Assembly (NCBI GenBank): GCA_016936015.1 | Contig: JAFGPV010000071.1 | Span: 1-32,936 of the forward strand | Direction: 5' to 3' | DNA: 32,936 nt | Origin: Pirellulales bacterium | Lineage (GTDB): Bacteria; Planctomycetota; Planctomycetia; Pirellulales; Thermoguttaceae | In this document: piece by piece, positions 1-7,872 of the stretch | How positions within the stretch are numbered: position 1 is the stretch's first letter | How the letters are laid out: every line of letters starts with the position of its first letter | Translations under genes and position numbers: made by a program | The notes under the pieces: model-generated | Told to the model about the DNA's origin: nothing | Databases searched by the model: none | What the model saw: the letters and a program-made list of their open reading frames with translations, nothing else

Positions 1-2
1 GA

Positions 3-77
3 AAGAAAGCCCATCGCCATTGGACTTACGTCAACGACGCAGCCCAAAACCTTGAATTTTATCGCGCAACTCCGTAA
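3..77 (+). CDS. Possible 3' end of an upstream gene (partial)
   Basis: Frame 3 is open from the window edge to a TAA at 75-77 and reads as about 24 residues ending in NLEFYRATP. The composition is protein-like, but the stretch is too short to recognise a family. Frame 1 is also open, to a TAG at 85-87, so the choice of frame is uncertain. If real, this gene ends about 75 nt before the promoter at 152-180, which makes the aminotransferase a separate transcription unit. Confidence 0.25.
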   Translation, partial: KKAHRHWTYVNDAAQNLEFYRATP

Positions 78-95
78 CTTGGGTTAGCCGCCGGC

Positions 96-142
96 CGGAT
101 GCTTCGATTCAATTATCTTGAGAATCGGTTTCGGATGCTTCG
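96..142. promoter_or_regulatory. Candidate operator: direct repeat plus inverted repeat
   Basis: An 11-bp direct repeat CGGATGCTTCG occurs at 96-106 and 132-142. Between and partly within the copies lies an inverted repeat, CGATTC (105-110) and GAATCG (122-127), separated by 11 nt. The cluster sits directly upstream of the -35 box at 152-157, where an activator or repressor would bind. No regulator can be named from the sequence. A chance arrangement remains possible. Confidence 0.35.
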
Positions 143-151
143 CCCCACCCC

Positions 152-180
152 TTGACACCTTTGTCCTCAATGTTTATTAT
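152..180 (+). promoter_or_regulatory. Sigma70-type promoter of the aminotransferase-oxidoreductase operon
   Basis: TTGACA at 152-157 is followed after exactly 17 nt by TATTAT at 175-180. This matches the bacterial housekeeping -35 perfectly and the -10 in five of six positions. Transcription would start near 187, giving a leader of about 40 nt. An AAGGA ribosome-binding site lies at 212-216, before the ATG at 227. Confidence 0.7.
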
Positions 181-226
181 GCACATATTCTAACACATTC
201 AAACACACCCCAAGGACTCCCGTCGC

Positions 227-1603
227 ATGACCACGCCCTCGATTTCCAGTTTGGAATGGGGTAAAGTCGATCTCGGTCGGTGCCCCTCGGTGATCGTACC
301 GCCCCCCGGCCCCAAGTCGCAAGAGTATCACGGACGCTGCACCAAAAATTTCAAGGGCTTAAGCGGGCAGGTCAAGCTGTTTCCCGTGGTGTTCGAGTCC
401 GGTCAAGGGTGCGTGCTAACCGATGCGGACGGGAACCGGTACATTGATTTTTCCTCAGGCATCTACGTCACCACGCTGGGACACTGCCATCCCAAGGTCA
501 GTGAGGCGGTGGCCCGCTACGCCCGGCAGTTGATGAACGCCCACGATTTCACCACGCCCGTGAAAACCTTGCTCGTGGAAAAAATGGCCGCCGTGATGCC
601 CGGCGACCTGAGCGGATTTCAGTTTTACGACGCGGGCACCGCCGCCGTCGAGGCCGGGATGCGGGTTCTCCGGGCGGCCACCGGCCGGAACGAAATGCTC
701 AGTTGCTTCAACGACTTCCATGGGAAGACGTACGGGGCGGTCTCGCTGGCGCAGATCCGCTCGCCGATTTACGGTCGCGTCCGGATGCCAGGCGCCCACA
801 TGGTCCCCCGACCCGATCCATACCGCCCCCTGTGGGCCAAGCCAGACGGCACGATCGACACCGATCGGTATATCGAGTTCTACGACGAGTACATCCTGAA
901 AGGGACGGTGGGCGACGTGGCCGGCTTTGTGCTCGAACCGATCCAGGGTTGGGCCGGCTCGATCATGCCGCCGGATGATTTTTTCCCCAAGCTACGCCGC
1001 TACTGCGATGAAAAGCAACTCCTGCTGATGGCCGACGAGGTGCTGACCAGTTGGGGCCGGACCGGCAAATGGCTCTGCCTCGAACACTGGGGCGTCGTCC
1101 CCGACGTCGTCTCGATCGGCAAGGGATTCGGCAACGGGTTCCCCGTCACGGCCGTCGCCGTCCGCGAACCGTTCAAGGAGAGCTTTGAAAAGATCTCCGC
1201 CTCGAGCAGTTACGGCGGCAATCCGATGGCCTGCGCGGCCGCCCTGGCCTCGACCGAAGTCATCGAGGAGGAAGGTTTACTCGACCACGCCCTCCACCTC
1301 GGCGAACTGGCCCAAAAACGGCTGGAACGCATAAAGGCCGAGCACCCCCTCGTCGGAGACGTCCGCGCCAAGGGCTGCCTGATGGGCATTGAGCTGGTCC
1401 GGGATCGAGACAAGAAAACCCCCTTCGACAAGGCGGGCGAACTGGTCTATCAAAAGGCCTTCCGCAAGGGCCTAGCCTGGATCCCCGCGGGACATATCCT
1501 ACGGATGAGCCCGCCCATCGTCATGGACGACGCCACGCTACTGAAGGGCCTCGACCTCATCGACGAGGCCATCGGCGAAACGACAAAAGAGTTGGGATAT
1601 TAA
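227..1603 (+). CDS. Class III (PLP-dependent) aminotransferase, 4-aminobutyrate/glutamate-semialdehyde aminotransferase-like
   Basis: A 458-aa cytosolic fold-type I aminotransferase that should move an amino group between an amine or amino acid and a keto acid. The PLP site is visible: MADEV with Asp270 (bonds the pyridine nitrogen) and SIGKGFGNGFP with Lys299 as the Schiff-base lysine. The family elements LEPIQGWAG (about 236-244) and GRTGKW (277-282) are also present. The cofactor phosphate loop reads DAGTAAVE at 135-142, where relatives usually have SGTEA or SGSEA, so substrate preference may differ. Length is normal for the family. The ATG is supported by AAGGA 10 nt upstream. The next gene starts 4 nt after the stop, implying co-transcription with an oxidoreductase. 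The substrate cannot be deduced; an amino-sugar or amino-polyol is possible from context. Confidence 0.9.
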   Translation: MTTPSISSLEWGKVDLGRCPSVIVPPPGPKSQEYHGRCTKNFKGLSGQVKLFPVVFESGQGCVLTDADGNRYIDFSSGIYVTTLGHCHPKVSEAVARYARQLMNAHDFTTPVKTLLVEKMAAVMPGDLSGFQFYDAGTAAVEAGMRVLRAATGRNEMLSCFNDFHGKTYGAVSLAQIRSPIYGRVRMPGAHMVPRPDPYRPLWAKPDGTIDTDRYIEFYDEYILKGTVGDVAGFVLEPIQGWAGSIMPPDDFFPKLRRYCDEKQLLLMADEVLTSWGRTGKWLCLEHWGVVPDVVSIGKGFGNGFPVTAVAVREPFKESFEKISASSSYGGNPMACAAALASTEVIEEEGLLDHALHLGELAQKRLERIKAEHPLVGDVRAKGCLMGIELVRDRDKKTPFDKAGELVYQKAFRKGLAWIPAGHILRMSPPIVMDDATLLKGLDLIDEAIGETTKELGY

Positions 1604-1607
1604 TCCA

Positions 1608-2756
1608 ATGAAAAAAATCCCCTTCGGTATAATCGGCTGTGGATTGATGGGCCGGGAGTTCGCCTCCGCGGCGGCGCGGTGGACTCATCTCCCGGAAATG
1701 GACGTCGCCCCCGAGATCGTCGCCGTCTGCGACGCCAATCCGAAACTGTTCCCCTGGTACACCAACCATTTCCCTTCCGTCCGGCAGGCGACGGAGGACT
1801 ATCACGCCTTGCTGGCCAATCCGGCGGTCGAGGCGGTGTACTGCGCCGTGCCGCACCATCTGCACCGGGAAATTTATTGCGAAGCCGTTGCCTCAAACAA
1901 ACACCTCTTCGGCGAGAAACCGTTCGGCATCGACCGGCCCGCCAACGACGCCATCCTCGGCAGCATCTCCCGACATCCCGGGGTCCTCGTCCGTTGCTCC
2001 TCCGAATTTCCCTTCTTTCCCGCCGTGCAACGGATCGGCCGGATGATTCAATCCAGCGCCTTCGGGCGTATCATCGAGGTGGACGCCGGATTCCTGCACT
2101 CCAGCGATCTCAACCCGCAAAAGCCGCTTAACTGGAAGCGCCAGGTCCAATACAACGGCGAGTACGGTTGCCTGGGCGACTTGGGCATGCACGTCTGCCA
2201 CGTACCCTTTCGCGCCGGCTGGATTCCGCGAAATGTTCGAGCCATTCTATCGAACATTGTCTCCCAACGTCCCGACGGACACGGCGAGATGGCCCCCTGC
2301 GAAACTTGGGACAACGCCACCCTGCTCTGCGAGACGGTCGATACGGCCTCCGGCGAGGTCTTCCCCATGACGTTAAAAACCCAGCGGATCGCTCCCGGAG
2401 AAAAAAACTCGTGGTATCTTAAAATCCTCGGCATGCAGGCGTCGGCCCGATTCTCAACCAAGAATCCTAAACGGCTGGAACTGCTGGACTCCAACGACGG
2501 AGAGCAGATGTGGAGGCGGATTGATATGGGTCACGAGACGGCCTTTATAAGCATCACCGGCGCCATCTTCGAGTTCGGATTCTCCGACGCGATCCTCCAG
2601 ATGTGGGCTGCTTACCTGCATGAACTCGAGCACGGTCGCCCGCCGTCCCCGTTGGCCGGTTGCGTCACACCGGAAGAAACCGCCCTGAGTCACCGCCTGT
2701 TCACCGCGGCGATAAAATCCCAGCGGACCACGGCCGTGGTTGCCGTTGAATCGTAA
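1608..2756 (+). CDS. Gfo/Idh/MocA-family NAD(P)-dependent oxidoreductase
   Basis: A 382-aa two-domain dehydrogenase of the glucose-fructose oxidoreductase/inositol dehydrogenase family. The N-terminal Rossmann fold opens with GIIGCGLMGREFAS, whose G-x-G-x-x-G (Gly10-Gly12-Gly15) binds the dinucleotide. EKPFG at 103-107 carries the conserved Lys104 of the active site. GDLGMHVCHVP (near 190) corresponds to the family's G-D-x-G-x-H motif. No signal peptide is seen, so it is cytosolic. It lies 4 nt after the aminotransferase, with only a weak ribosome-binding site, which suggests translational coupling. Usual substrates are sugars, polyols or their derivatives; together with the aminotransferase it could oxidise a hydroxyl that is then aminated, but that is inference. 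It converges on the cupin gene at 2841. Confidence 0.9.
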   Translation: MKKIPFGIIGCGLMGREFASAAARWTHLPEMDVAPEIVAVCDANPKLFPWYTNHFPSVRQATEDYHALLANPAVEAVYCAVPHHLHREIYCEAVASNKHLFGEKPFGIDRPANDAILGSISRHPGVLVRCSSEFPFFPAVQRIGRMIQSSAFGRIIEVDAGFLHSSDLNPQKPLNWKRQVQYNGEYGCLGDLGMHVCHVPFRAGWIPRNVRAILSNIVSQRPDGHGEMAPCETWDNATLLCETVDTASGEVFPMTLKTQRIAPGEKNSWYLKILGMQASARFSTKNPKRLELLDSNDGEQMWRRIDMGHETAFISITGAIFEFGFSDAILQMWAAYLHELEHGRPPSPLAGCVTPEETALSHRLFTAAIKSQRTTAVVAVES

Positions 2757-2840
2757 GATCGGGGACAAATTCTTCCGGAGGTATGGCCCCGTCCCCGGAG
2801 CCGAACACATGGCGGCGTGGCCGAGAAAGCCCGCGAAGGC

Positions 2841-3383
2841 TCACTTGCGTCGATTGACAATTTGAGCTTTTTTTAATAGATGTCCGGTAAAATTTTTCCC
2901 GATGGGAATGTGAGGATCGTGAAAGATATTGTCCGCGACGATACAGGGTTTGGAGACTTCCAACAACAAGGACGGTTCGACGCCGATGAAGCGGTGGTTT
3001 TTTCGAGGAGGGATCGTCAGGCAATCGCCCGGCCGCATGATGCGGAGGGAATTCGCCATGTACATTTTCACCTTCCCACGGACGATAAAAAACGTTTCGT
3101 GCTTGAAGCCATGCCGATGCGTGGGACAAGTCTGCCCGCCGAAGACGAACAGGAATTTCCCGCAATACCCCGCCTCAATCTCGTTGGCGACCCAGGACTC
3201 GATTAATCCGGTCTGAAAAAAGTCGTTCAAACCGAAGTCGAGGACCAGCGGCTCCTGGGACGGCATGGTTAAATTCCAAGATTTCATCTGGGCGTAAAAT
3301 TGCCGCAGGGCTTTTTTCCGCACCGCTCCCCGAACCGTGATGACGGCGGTGTTCTTGCTCTCCTCCATCCCCTTGCTCATCAT
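2841..3383 (-). CDS. Cupin protein, D-lyxose ketol-isomerase (YdaE)-like
   Basis: A 180-aa single-domain cupin. Motif 1 is THRHGFKHETFFIVRG, with metal ligands His89, His91 and Glu96; motif 2 is PGDCLTIPPRKNH, with His130 as the fourth ligand. The flanking DFGLNDFFQTGL (49-60) and FGGQTCPTHRH resemble bacterial cupin-type D-lyxose isomerases such as YdaE, as I recall them, although the loop between the histidines and Glu is shorter here. A metal-dependent aldose-ketose isomerase is the best guess; a generic sugar-binding cupin is the alternative. Two adjacent ATG codons (3383 and 3380) follow GGGAG. It is the last gene of the operon read from 7638, 31 nt after the DPGG gene. Confidence 0.6.
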   Translation of the reverse strand: MMSKGMEESKNTAVITVRGAVRKKALRQFYAQMKSWNLTMPSQEPLVLDFGLNDFFQTGLIESWVANEIEAGYCGKFLFVFGGQTCPTHRHGFKHETFFIVRGKVKMYMANSLRIMRPGDCLTIPPRKNHRFIGVEPSLLLEVSKPCIVADNIFHDPHIPIGKNFTGHLLKKAQIVNRRK

Positions 3384-3414
3384 AATCTCCCGTTATGTTA
3401 ATGGATGCTTGAAT

Positions 3415-5142
3415 TCAACGTTTCAGCAATTCGCGGATCCAATCTTCCGCCGATTGCTTGGGTAATATTCTTTGCGATACGATTTTTTGGACGGCTAATG
3501 GAGCAATCTGCTGCGGATCGGCCGCGTTCTGGATGCACCAAGCCTTGAATTCCCCATAAAGAGCGCCATGAATAAAGTTTAATCCGAAGGGTTCCGTCCC
3601 CAGGCCCAAACCGCAATAACGGTTCTCCTTCCACCATTTCACCAGGGCGGCGGTTCCCGCGGCAATGGATTCCACGGTTTCCTCGGGAGTCTCAGGGGAT
3701 TGACGGACGATTTGCAGCAGACGAATCCGCGTCTCCGCCTCGAGGGCGAGGATCTCCAGATAGCGGGCCGATCCGCCCGGTAAAAACGGCGCCAAGGGAC
3801 CCGTCAACTTCGCGGCGCGGAGTTTTCCGGGAAGATCGGGGGGCAACCGGTCGAGTCCCCGCCGCAAACAGGACCACGCCGGAATCAGCAACTCTGGCGG
3901 CCCCCCGAGCAGTCCGGCCAGATCGGCCAGGACTTTTTCGTCGGGCTGATCGAGATATTTCGGGTCCTGGGAGCCTCGGGCAAAAAAGTAGATGTTCGGC
4001 AACACCATGATCGGTTGTTGTGCGTTGGCCATCACGCCGGCCGCCCGGGGCAGGTTCCGGTCTTCCTCCTTCAGGATCCGGCGGATGTCGTCGAAGTGCA
4101 AAACGCCCGCCGGCGGCGTCGGCTCGTACTCAACGGCCTCGTAACACATCAGCACCGAACGGTCGATCAATCCCAACTCTTCGGCCAGCGCGACATTAAT
4201 CCGTCCGTTGGCCCAACCGCTCCGATTGCTCCTGCCGGGCATGATCAGCCACGGCTCGGGCAGGCGTTGCTTCAAGAGTTTCATGGCGGCCCGGGAATAC
4301 GGCGTGAGATCGCCCTGCCAGAGCGGCTCGGTTCTGCCCCAGCCGGCCCAGATCCAGGGGATCACTTTTTGAGTTTTTGGATGCGTGCCTACGCGGTCGA
4401 TCGTTTCCCGGTCGTGTTGGAAGATTTTGAGAAAATTCTCCGGCTTGGCCCCGGGATAACCGCCCGGATCGCCGTCGATGGTCACGTAGGCGTCAGCGTT
4501 GTTGAGGATTTCGAACAGGGCTGCGCGATGTGTGAGGAAGGCCTCGGCTTTCTTCGGGTCATCCATCCGCACCATTTCCATGTACGGCCAAAGACTTCGT
4601 TGCATCCAGGGATCGCGGGCGATTTCCGGTTTCGCAACCACATTGGGACAGGTTGCCAGCCAAGTCTCTAATCCGCACTTCTGCCCGTCCTCGATGATTT
4701 GACGGAATTGGGCCAGGGCCCTTCGATCGGCTTCCGAGATCGGGAGCGGTATTGCCTCGGTGCAGGGCCATAGCATCACGGTGTTGTAGCCGAATTGCTT
4801 CAGCAGGTGAAACATGTTGTCGTAATCTTCCCGCTGCCAACTTCGCACGGCAAAGGGATACTTGTACTTCCAGCAAGTGTGCAAATAGAATCCGAGGCGT
4901 TGTTTGACCGGTGGGAGCGTTGAATCCTCCGGAATCCCTTCAGACCGAGCCGCCGCGGCCAGGACTCCCATCACGAAAAGGAAAACTCCCAAAACGCCGG
5001 CGCACCTGAAGCGGATGCGGCATCTGGTCGCATCAAGGGACTCGGCGAAGTCGCCTCCTTGGCGCGGGAAGCTGCACGAAACCGCTTCCTTTTGGCTTTT
5101 GCCGTGAACGGCTGCAAATTGTTGTTTTCTACACGGCATCAT
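3415..5142 (-). CDS. Secreted DPGG-motif protein of unknown function, large form (paralogue 1)
   Basis: A 575-aa protein from the ATG at 5142, chosen because AGAGGA precedes it; a TTG at 5163 would add 7 residues and overlap the upstream gene. A hydrophobic stretch at about 46-66 looks like an uncleaved anchor or late signal peptide after a basic N-terminus. The body resembles a TIM-barrel hydrolase: LGFYLHTCWKYKYPFAVRSW (83-102), GYNTVMLWPCTEAIP, and TIDGDPGGYP with Asp223 and Asp225. It is colinear with the 547-aa protein at 17567 (LIGMYVHQAWVYNHPYAART; IIDSDPGGYP) and more distantly with the 458-aa protein at 7638. I do not recognise a named family. Asp225 and nearby acidic residues are candidate catalytic residues. 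It is third in the operon, 17 nt after the URO-D-like gene. Confidence 0.8.
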   Translation of the reverse strand: MMPCRKQQFAAVHGKSQKEAVSCSFPRQGGDFAESLDATRCRIRFRCAGVLGVFLFVMGVLAAAARSEGIPEDSTLPPVKQRLGFYLHTCWKYKYPFAVRSWQREDYDNMFHLLKQFGYNTVMLWPCTEAIPLPISEADRRALAQFRQIIEDGQKCGLETWLATCPNVVAKPEIARDPWMQRSLWPYMEMVRMDDPKKAEAFLTHRAALFEILNNADAYVTIDGDPGGYPGAKPENFLKIFQHDRETIDRVGTHPKTQKVIPWIWAGWGRTEPLWQGDLTPYSRAAMKLLKQRLPEPWLIMPGRSNRSGWANGRINVALAEELGLIDRSVLMCYEAVEYEPTPPAGVLHFDDIRRILKEEDRNLPRAAGVMANAQQPIMVLPNIYFFARGSQDPKYLDQPDEKVLADLAGLLGGPPELLIPAWSCLRRGLDRLPPDLPGKLRAAKLTGPLAPFLPGGSARYLEILALEAETRIRLLQIVRQSPETPEETVESIAAGTAALVKWWKENRYCGLGLGTEPFGLNFIHGALYGEFKAWCIQNAADPQQIAPLAVQKIVSQRILPKQSAEDWIRELLKR

Positions 5143-5159
5143 GGGGAGTCCTCTACAGT

Positions 5160-6257
5160 TCAAGTCAGGGAAAGAATAAGTTCGGCGAGCTTCCGGCAGA
5201 AACCGATATCGCCGTCGGGAGGCACCTGGTCGGCCACGCCCAGGATGAACGGCCGGCCCGCCCAGCAGCCTATGAGCCGCCGCACGTAGGCTTCCATCTG
5301 CCGCCAGGTATAGGGCGGCGCGAACATGACGCCGGGCACGCCTCCCCAGAGGATTACCGACCGGCCCGCGGCCAGTTCGCGGATCTCCTCGGGATCGAGA
5401 TCTCCGCCGGGCTTGGGCGTCAAGGCTTCAATGGCGTCGAAGCCGGAATCGATCAATTTTGGAAGCAGTCCCTTGACCGTGCCGTCGAGGTGGACCGCGC
5501 ACTTGACGCCGGCGGCGTGCAGCCGTTCGATCCGCCGCTGATGAACGCCTGCCAAATGGTCGTCGTAGAGCCGGGTCATACAATCGCTCGAAAGGTTGTC
5601 GGGAAAATGGACCAACGGCGGAGCCAGATCGCAGACGGCCTCGATGATCGGTTCCTCTTGTTCCTCCATCAAGCGAAACAGCTCCGCACATTTTTCAGGG
5701 CAGTCCGCCAAAAAGTAGCTGCCGTTCTGCACGCCGGCCCATTCCACCATCCAGGCGGGCAGCGGAGACCGGGGCAATCCGATGCACGGCAAACCATCGT
5801 ACCTCTGCCACAATCGGCGCCGGTCCGGCCAATCGTCCAGATTGGCCGGGACCAGGCGGCGATGCCGCACAATTTCCAACAACACGTCGAGGTCGCGCTC
5901 GCTTTCCACGAAGTGTTTCGTAATGCCCGTCGAGCAGCTCAGCGGCGAATGGACGCTCTCTTCGCGGAGTTCGCCCGCGGGCGTGGAAAAACGGCGGGTG
6001 ATCCTGCCGCCGTCCTTCGACTCGTTGACGATGATGCCGTCCTCATAGCGCGGCTCGGCGGCCCAGAACTTTTCGTAATAGTAATACGGCATGATGCCCA
6101 ACTCGCCGTGGAGCTGCAAATATCCCTCTTCCGTATTCCATCGGGGATCCGCCTTGCCGGCCTGCTGCCGCCCGGCAATCCAGTAGGTAATGTCGGCCGT
6201 CCAGACGATCCGCTCGCTCTGCTCGCCGTTCAGTAATGAGAAAAAGGATTGCAACAT
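5160..6257 (-). CDS. Uroporphyrinogen decarboxylase (URO-D)-superfamily protein
   Basis: 365 aa from the ATG at 6257; an in-frame TTG at 6272 would overlap the previous gene. The barrel architecture, the length and segments such as the SFFSLLNGEQSERIVW start and the VHFPDNLSSD region fit the URO-D/MtaA methyltransferase superfamily. The key C-terminal site reads AVHLDGTVKG, with His256 and Asp258. In corrinoid methyltransferases of the MtaA/CmuA type this position is H-x-C, a zinc-binding His and Cys, so thiol methylation by that mechanism is unlikely. A haem-pathway role is also unlikely given the operon. It starts 4 nt after one DPGG gene and ends 17 nt before another, which points to a joint pathway. 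The real substrate is unknown. Confidence 0.8.
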   Translation of the reverse strand: MLQSFFSLLNGEQSERIVWTADITYWIAGRQQAGKADPRWNTEEGYLQLHGELGIMPYYYYEKFWAAEPRYEDGIIVNESKDGGRITRRFSTPAGELREESVHSPLSCSTGITKHFVESERDLDVLLEIVRHRRLVPANLDDWPDRRRLWQRYDGLPCIGLPRSPLPAWMVEWAGVQNGSYFLADCPEKCAELFRLMEEQEEPIIEAVCDLAPPLVHFPDNLSSDCMTRLYDDHLAGVHQRRIERLHAAGVKCAVHLDGTVKGLLPKLIDSGFDAIEALTPKPGGDLDPEEIRELAAGRSVILWGGVPGVMFAPPYTWRQMEAYVRRLIGCWAGRPFILGVADQVPPDGDIGFCRKLAELILSLT

Positions 6258-6261
6258 GGCG

Positions 6262-7638
6262 TTATTTTTCAATTTCTCTTTTCAACATTTTCAGCCGCTC
6301 TTGGAGCTTCAACACATACTCAGCCGGCGATTTCGCCATCGGTAAACCGCTCTCCCGACGGACGCGAACCTTCGCCAGCAAATCCAAGGCGTCTTGCGGT
6401 GATTTCAACAACCCGACGCCAAAGTTCGGCAGCCGGTGCGCCGGCGGCAGGCCGGCCTGCCAGGTGCTGTGGTTCTCGATGAAACGAAGAACCGTGCCCA
6501 AGGCGGCGGAGGTTTTCGGTTCGGAAAGGAAGCCGGCAAATTCGTCGATCACCCGTTCCGGCGCCGCCTTCGGATCCTTACAAAACTGGCCGAAGGCGTA
6601 CAAATTGAGACTTTCGGCGAAAGTATTGGCATCCATCACATTGGCGATCATGCCGTTGAGGCCCAGTCGCCGGGCATTGTCGATAAGTTGTTTGAGATAG
6701 CGCGTTTCCGACTGAGCGAGGCCCGCCGTGCCGGGTTTATAACCGTCGTTACACTCGTCCGTTAAGAAATAAGGCCAGCCCCAGAGCCGTTTGACGCCCC
6801 GTTGTTCCAGCCGGCGGACTTCTTCGGCGTTAGGAAAGAGTTCAGGTTTTTTGCCGGCTTCGGCATAGCACTTCAGCGTCAACGAGCGATAGTAGTCGTG
6901 CATTGGGAATTCGATGCCGACGCGCGTCTCCAAGATGTCAGGCTGCGAAATCAAATTGCGAGATAAATGAGTTTCTTTTTCCCAAAACGGAAGCTCGAAA
7001 GGCGAGGGAAAATGGTCCCAGGATGCAATGGACCACGGGTTTACGTTGATCTCCGCCTGCGGTGCTTCCCGGGCGATGATCGCGACGATCTTTTTCACCG
7101 CGTCGGTGAATTGCGCAGGCTCGGCGCGCTCATGGCCGCCCGGATCGGCTGCGAAAACCGTGAAGCCATCGGCCATCTTCAGTTGATGGACTGCCGCAGT
7201 CAGGAAGGCCAATCGTTCGCGCATCAACTTCTCGTCGTTGGGATCGAAAGCGTCGACGCGGAATCCTGAATCGAAAGGATCGACGCCGTTTCCTTCCGTG
7301 TCGCTTGTCAGATTTTGACACAGGTTCACGCTTAAAATGACATACACTTTGAATCCTGCGCTCTGCATCCGGCGGATGTCTTTCGCCGTCTGGGCGTAGT
7401 ACTGCTCGTGGCGGGAGGGCACATGCATCCAACCCTTGTCCCAACACTGATAGGTGTTGTAACCGCAGGCTTTGAAGAAGGAAATATCCGCCGGGGACAT
7501 CCCCTCATGGTCGTTATAGATGCCGATGGACTGGATTGTCGATACCTGAGGATCGCCCGACGGCTCGGAGGCAATCAACTGCAAGCCTCGGAGCGACAAG
7601 AGAACCAACATGATCCACGCATTCGCTTGTCGGTTCAT
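6262..7638 (-). CDS. Secreted DPGG-motif protein of unknown function, short form (paralogue 2)
   Basis: A 458-aa protein with an N-terminal signal peptide (hydrophobic residues 8-23, probable cleavage near LIASEP). The barrel-like body has SIGIYNDHEGMSP (37-49), FFKACGYNTYQCWDKGW (54-70), VYVILSVNL and FTVFAADPGGHE with Asp165. The last motif lines up with DPGG in the 575-aa and 547-aa proteins of this window, and the order of segments is the same, so all three are diverged paralogues. A truncated relative lies just upstream at 7963-8310. It is the first gene of a four-gene operon (4, 17 and 31 nt gaps). The start ATG at 7638 has only a weak ribosome-binding site and lies 8 nt from an inverted repeat at 7647-7661. 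A glycosidase-like role is plausible but not shown. Confidence 0.8.
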   Translation of the reverse strand: MNRQANAWIMLVLLSLRGLQLIASEPSGDPQVSTIQSIGIYNDHEGMSPADISFFKACGYNTYQCWDKGWMHVPSRHEQYYAQTAKDIRRMQSAGFKVYVILSVNLCQNLTSDTEGNGVDPFDSGFRVDAFDPNDEKLMRERLAFLTAAVHQLKMADGFTVFAADPGGHERAEPAQFTDAVKKIVAIIAREAPQAEINVNPWSIASWDHFPSPFELPFWEKETHLSRNLISQPDILETRVGIEFPMHDYYRSLTLKCYAEAGKKPELFPNAEEVRRLEQRGVKRLWGWPYFLTDECNDGYKPGTAGLAQSETRYLKQLIDNARRLGLNGMIANVMDANTFAESLNLYAFGQFCKDPKAAPERVIDEFAGFLSEPKTSAALGTVLRFIENHSTWQAGLPPAHRLPNFGVGLLKSPQDALDLLAKVRVRRESGLPMAKSPAEYVLKLQERLKMLKREIEK

Positions 7639-7646
7639 GGCAACTC

Positions 7647-7661
7647 ATTCCGGATCGGAAT
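7647..7661. promoter_or_regulatory. Inverted repeat beside the start codon of the DPGG operon
   Basis: ATTCCG-GAT-CGGAAT is a perfect 6-bp inverted repeat with a 3-nt centre, ending 8 nt before the ATG at 7638 on the minus strand. It overlaps the place where the ribosome-binding site should be. It could be an operator or an RNA hairpin that limits translation. A short palindrome can also arise by chance. Confidence 0.3.
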
Positions 7662-7759
7662 CCTCAAATCACCGCATCAAAACAGATTTCTCGTCTCAAA
7701 ATAATATTGTTGGTGATTCACTAATCATTAATAACATGAAAAAAACACAAGACATCTTA

Positions 7760-7777
7760 CCCCCGGAGTAACGGGGG
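7760..7777 (-). terminator. GC-rich hairpin, possible terminator left from a lost gene
   Basis: CCCCCG at 7760-7765 pairs with CGGGGG at 7772-7777 over a 6-nt loop, and a second small stem (CCCG/CGGG) lies at about 7784-7796. On the minus strand both fall after a TAG at 7811-7813 that ends a PEP-CTERM-like tail. This matches the order seen after the 1061-aa gene, where a stop is followed by a GC hairpin. There is no uridine run, so efficient termination is uncertain. Confidence 0.35.
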
Positions 7778-7810
7778 AGACAACCCGCCTTTCGGGGCAA
7801 AAGAGAAACT

Positions 7811-7834
7811 ACTTCTTTCGCAGCCGGAATCGGA
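7811..7834 (-). pseudogene. Possible relic of a PEP-CTERM gene 3' end
   Basis: The minus strand reads VRFRLRKK followed by TAG. The 280-aa PEP-CTERM protein at 8491 ends WFRLRKK-stop, and the two DNA ends match at 20 of 26 positions from the stop codon. No PEP motif or hydrophobic helix is found upstream in this frame, so at most the last codons survive. The GC hairpin downstream supports a former gene end, but a short match like this can be chance. Confidence 0.3.
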
Positions 7835-7872
7835 CGTTGGATTGCACATCACGATCTTCATTAATTTATTTT

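Noticed and set aside
5143-5163. TTG start at 5163 for the 575-aa DPGG gene
   Set aside because: It would overlap the stop of the preceding gene by 4 nt; the ATG at 5142 has a good AGAGGA site.
5160-6257. Haem-biosynthetic HemE
   Set aside because: Overall similarity is to non-haem URO-D-like proteins, two diverged copies occur in sugar-related units, and no other haem gene is nearby.
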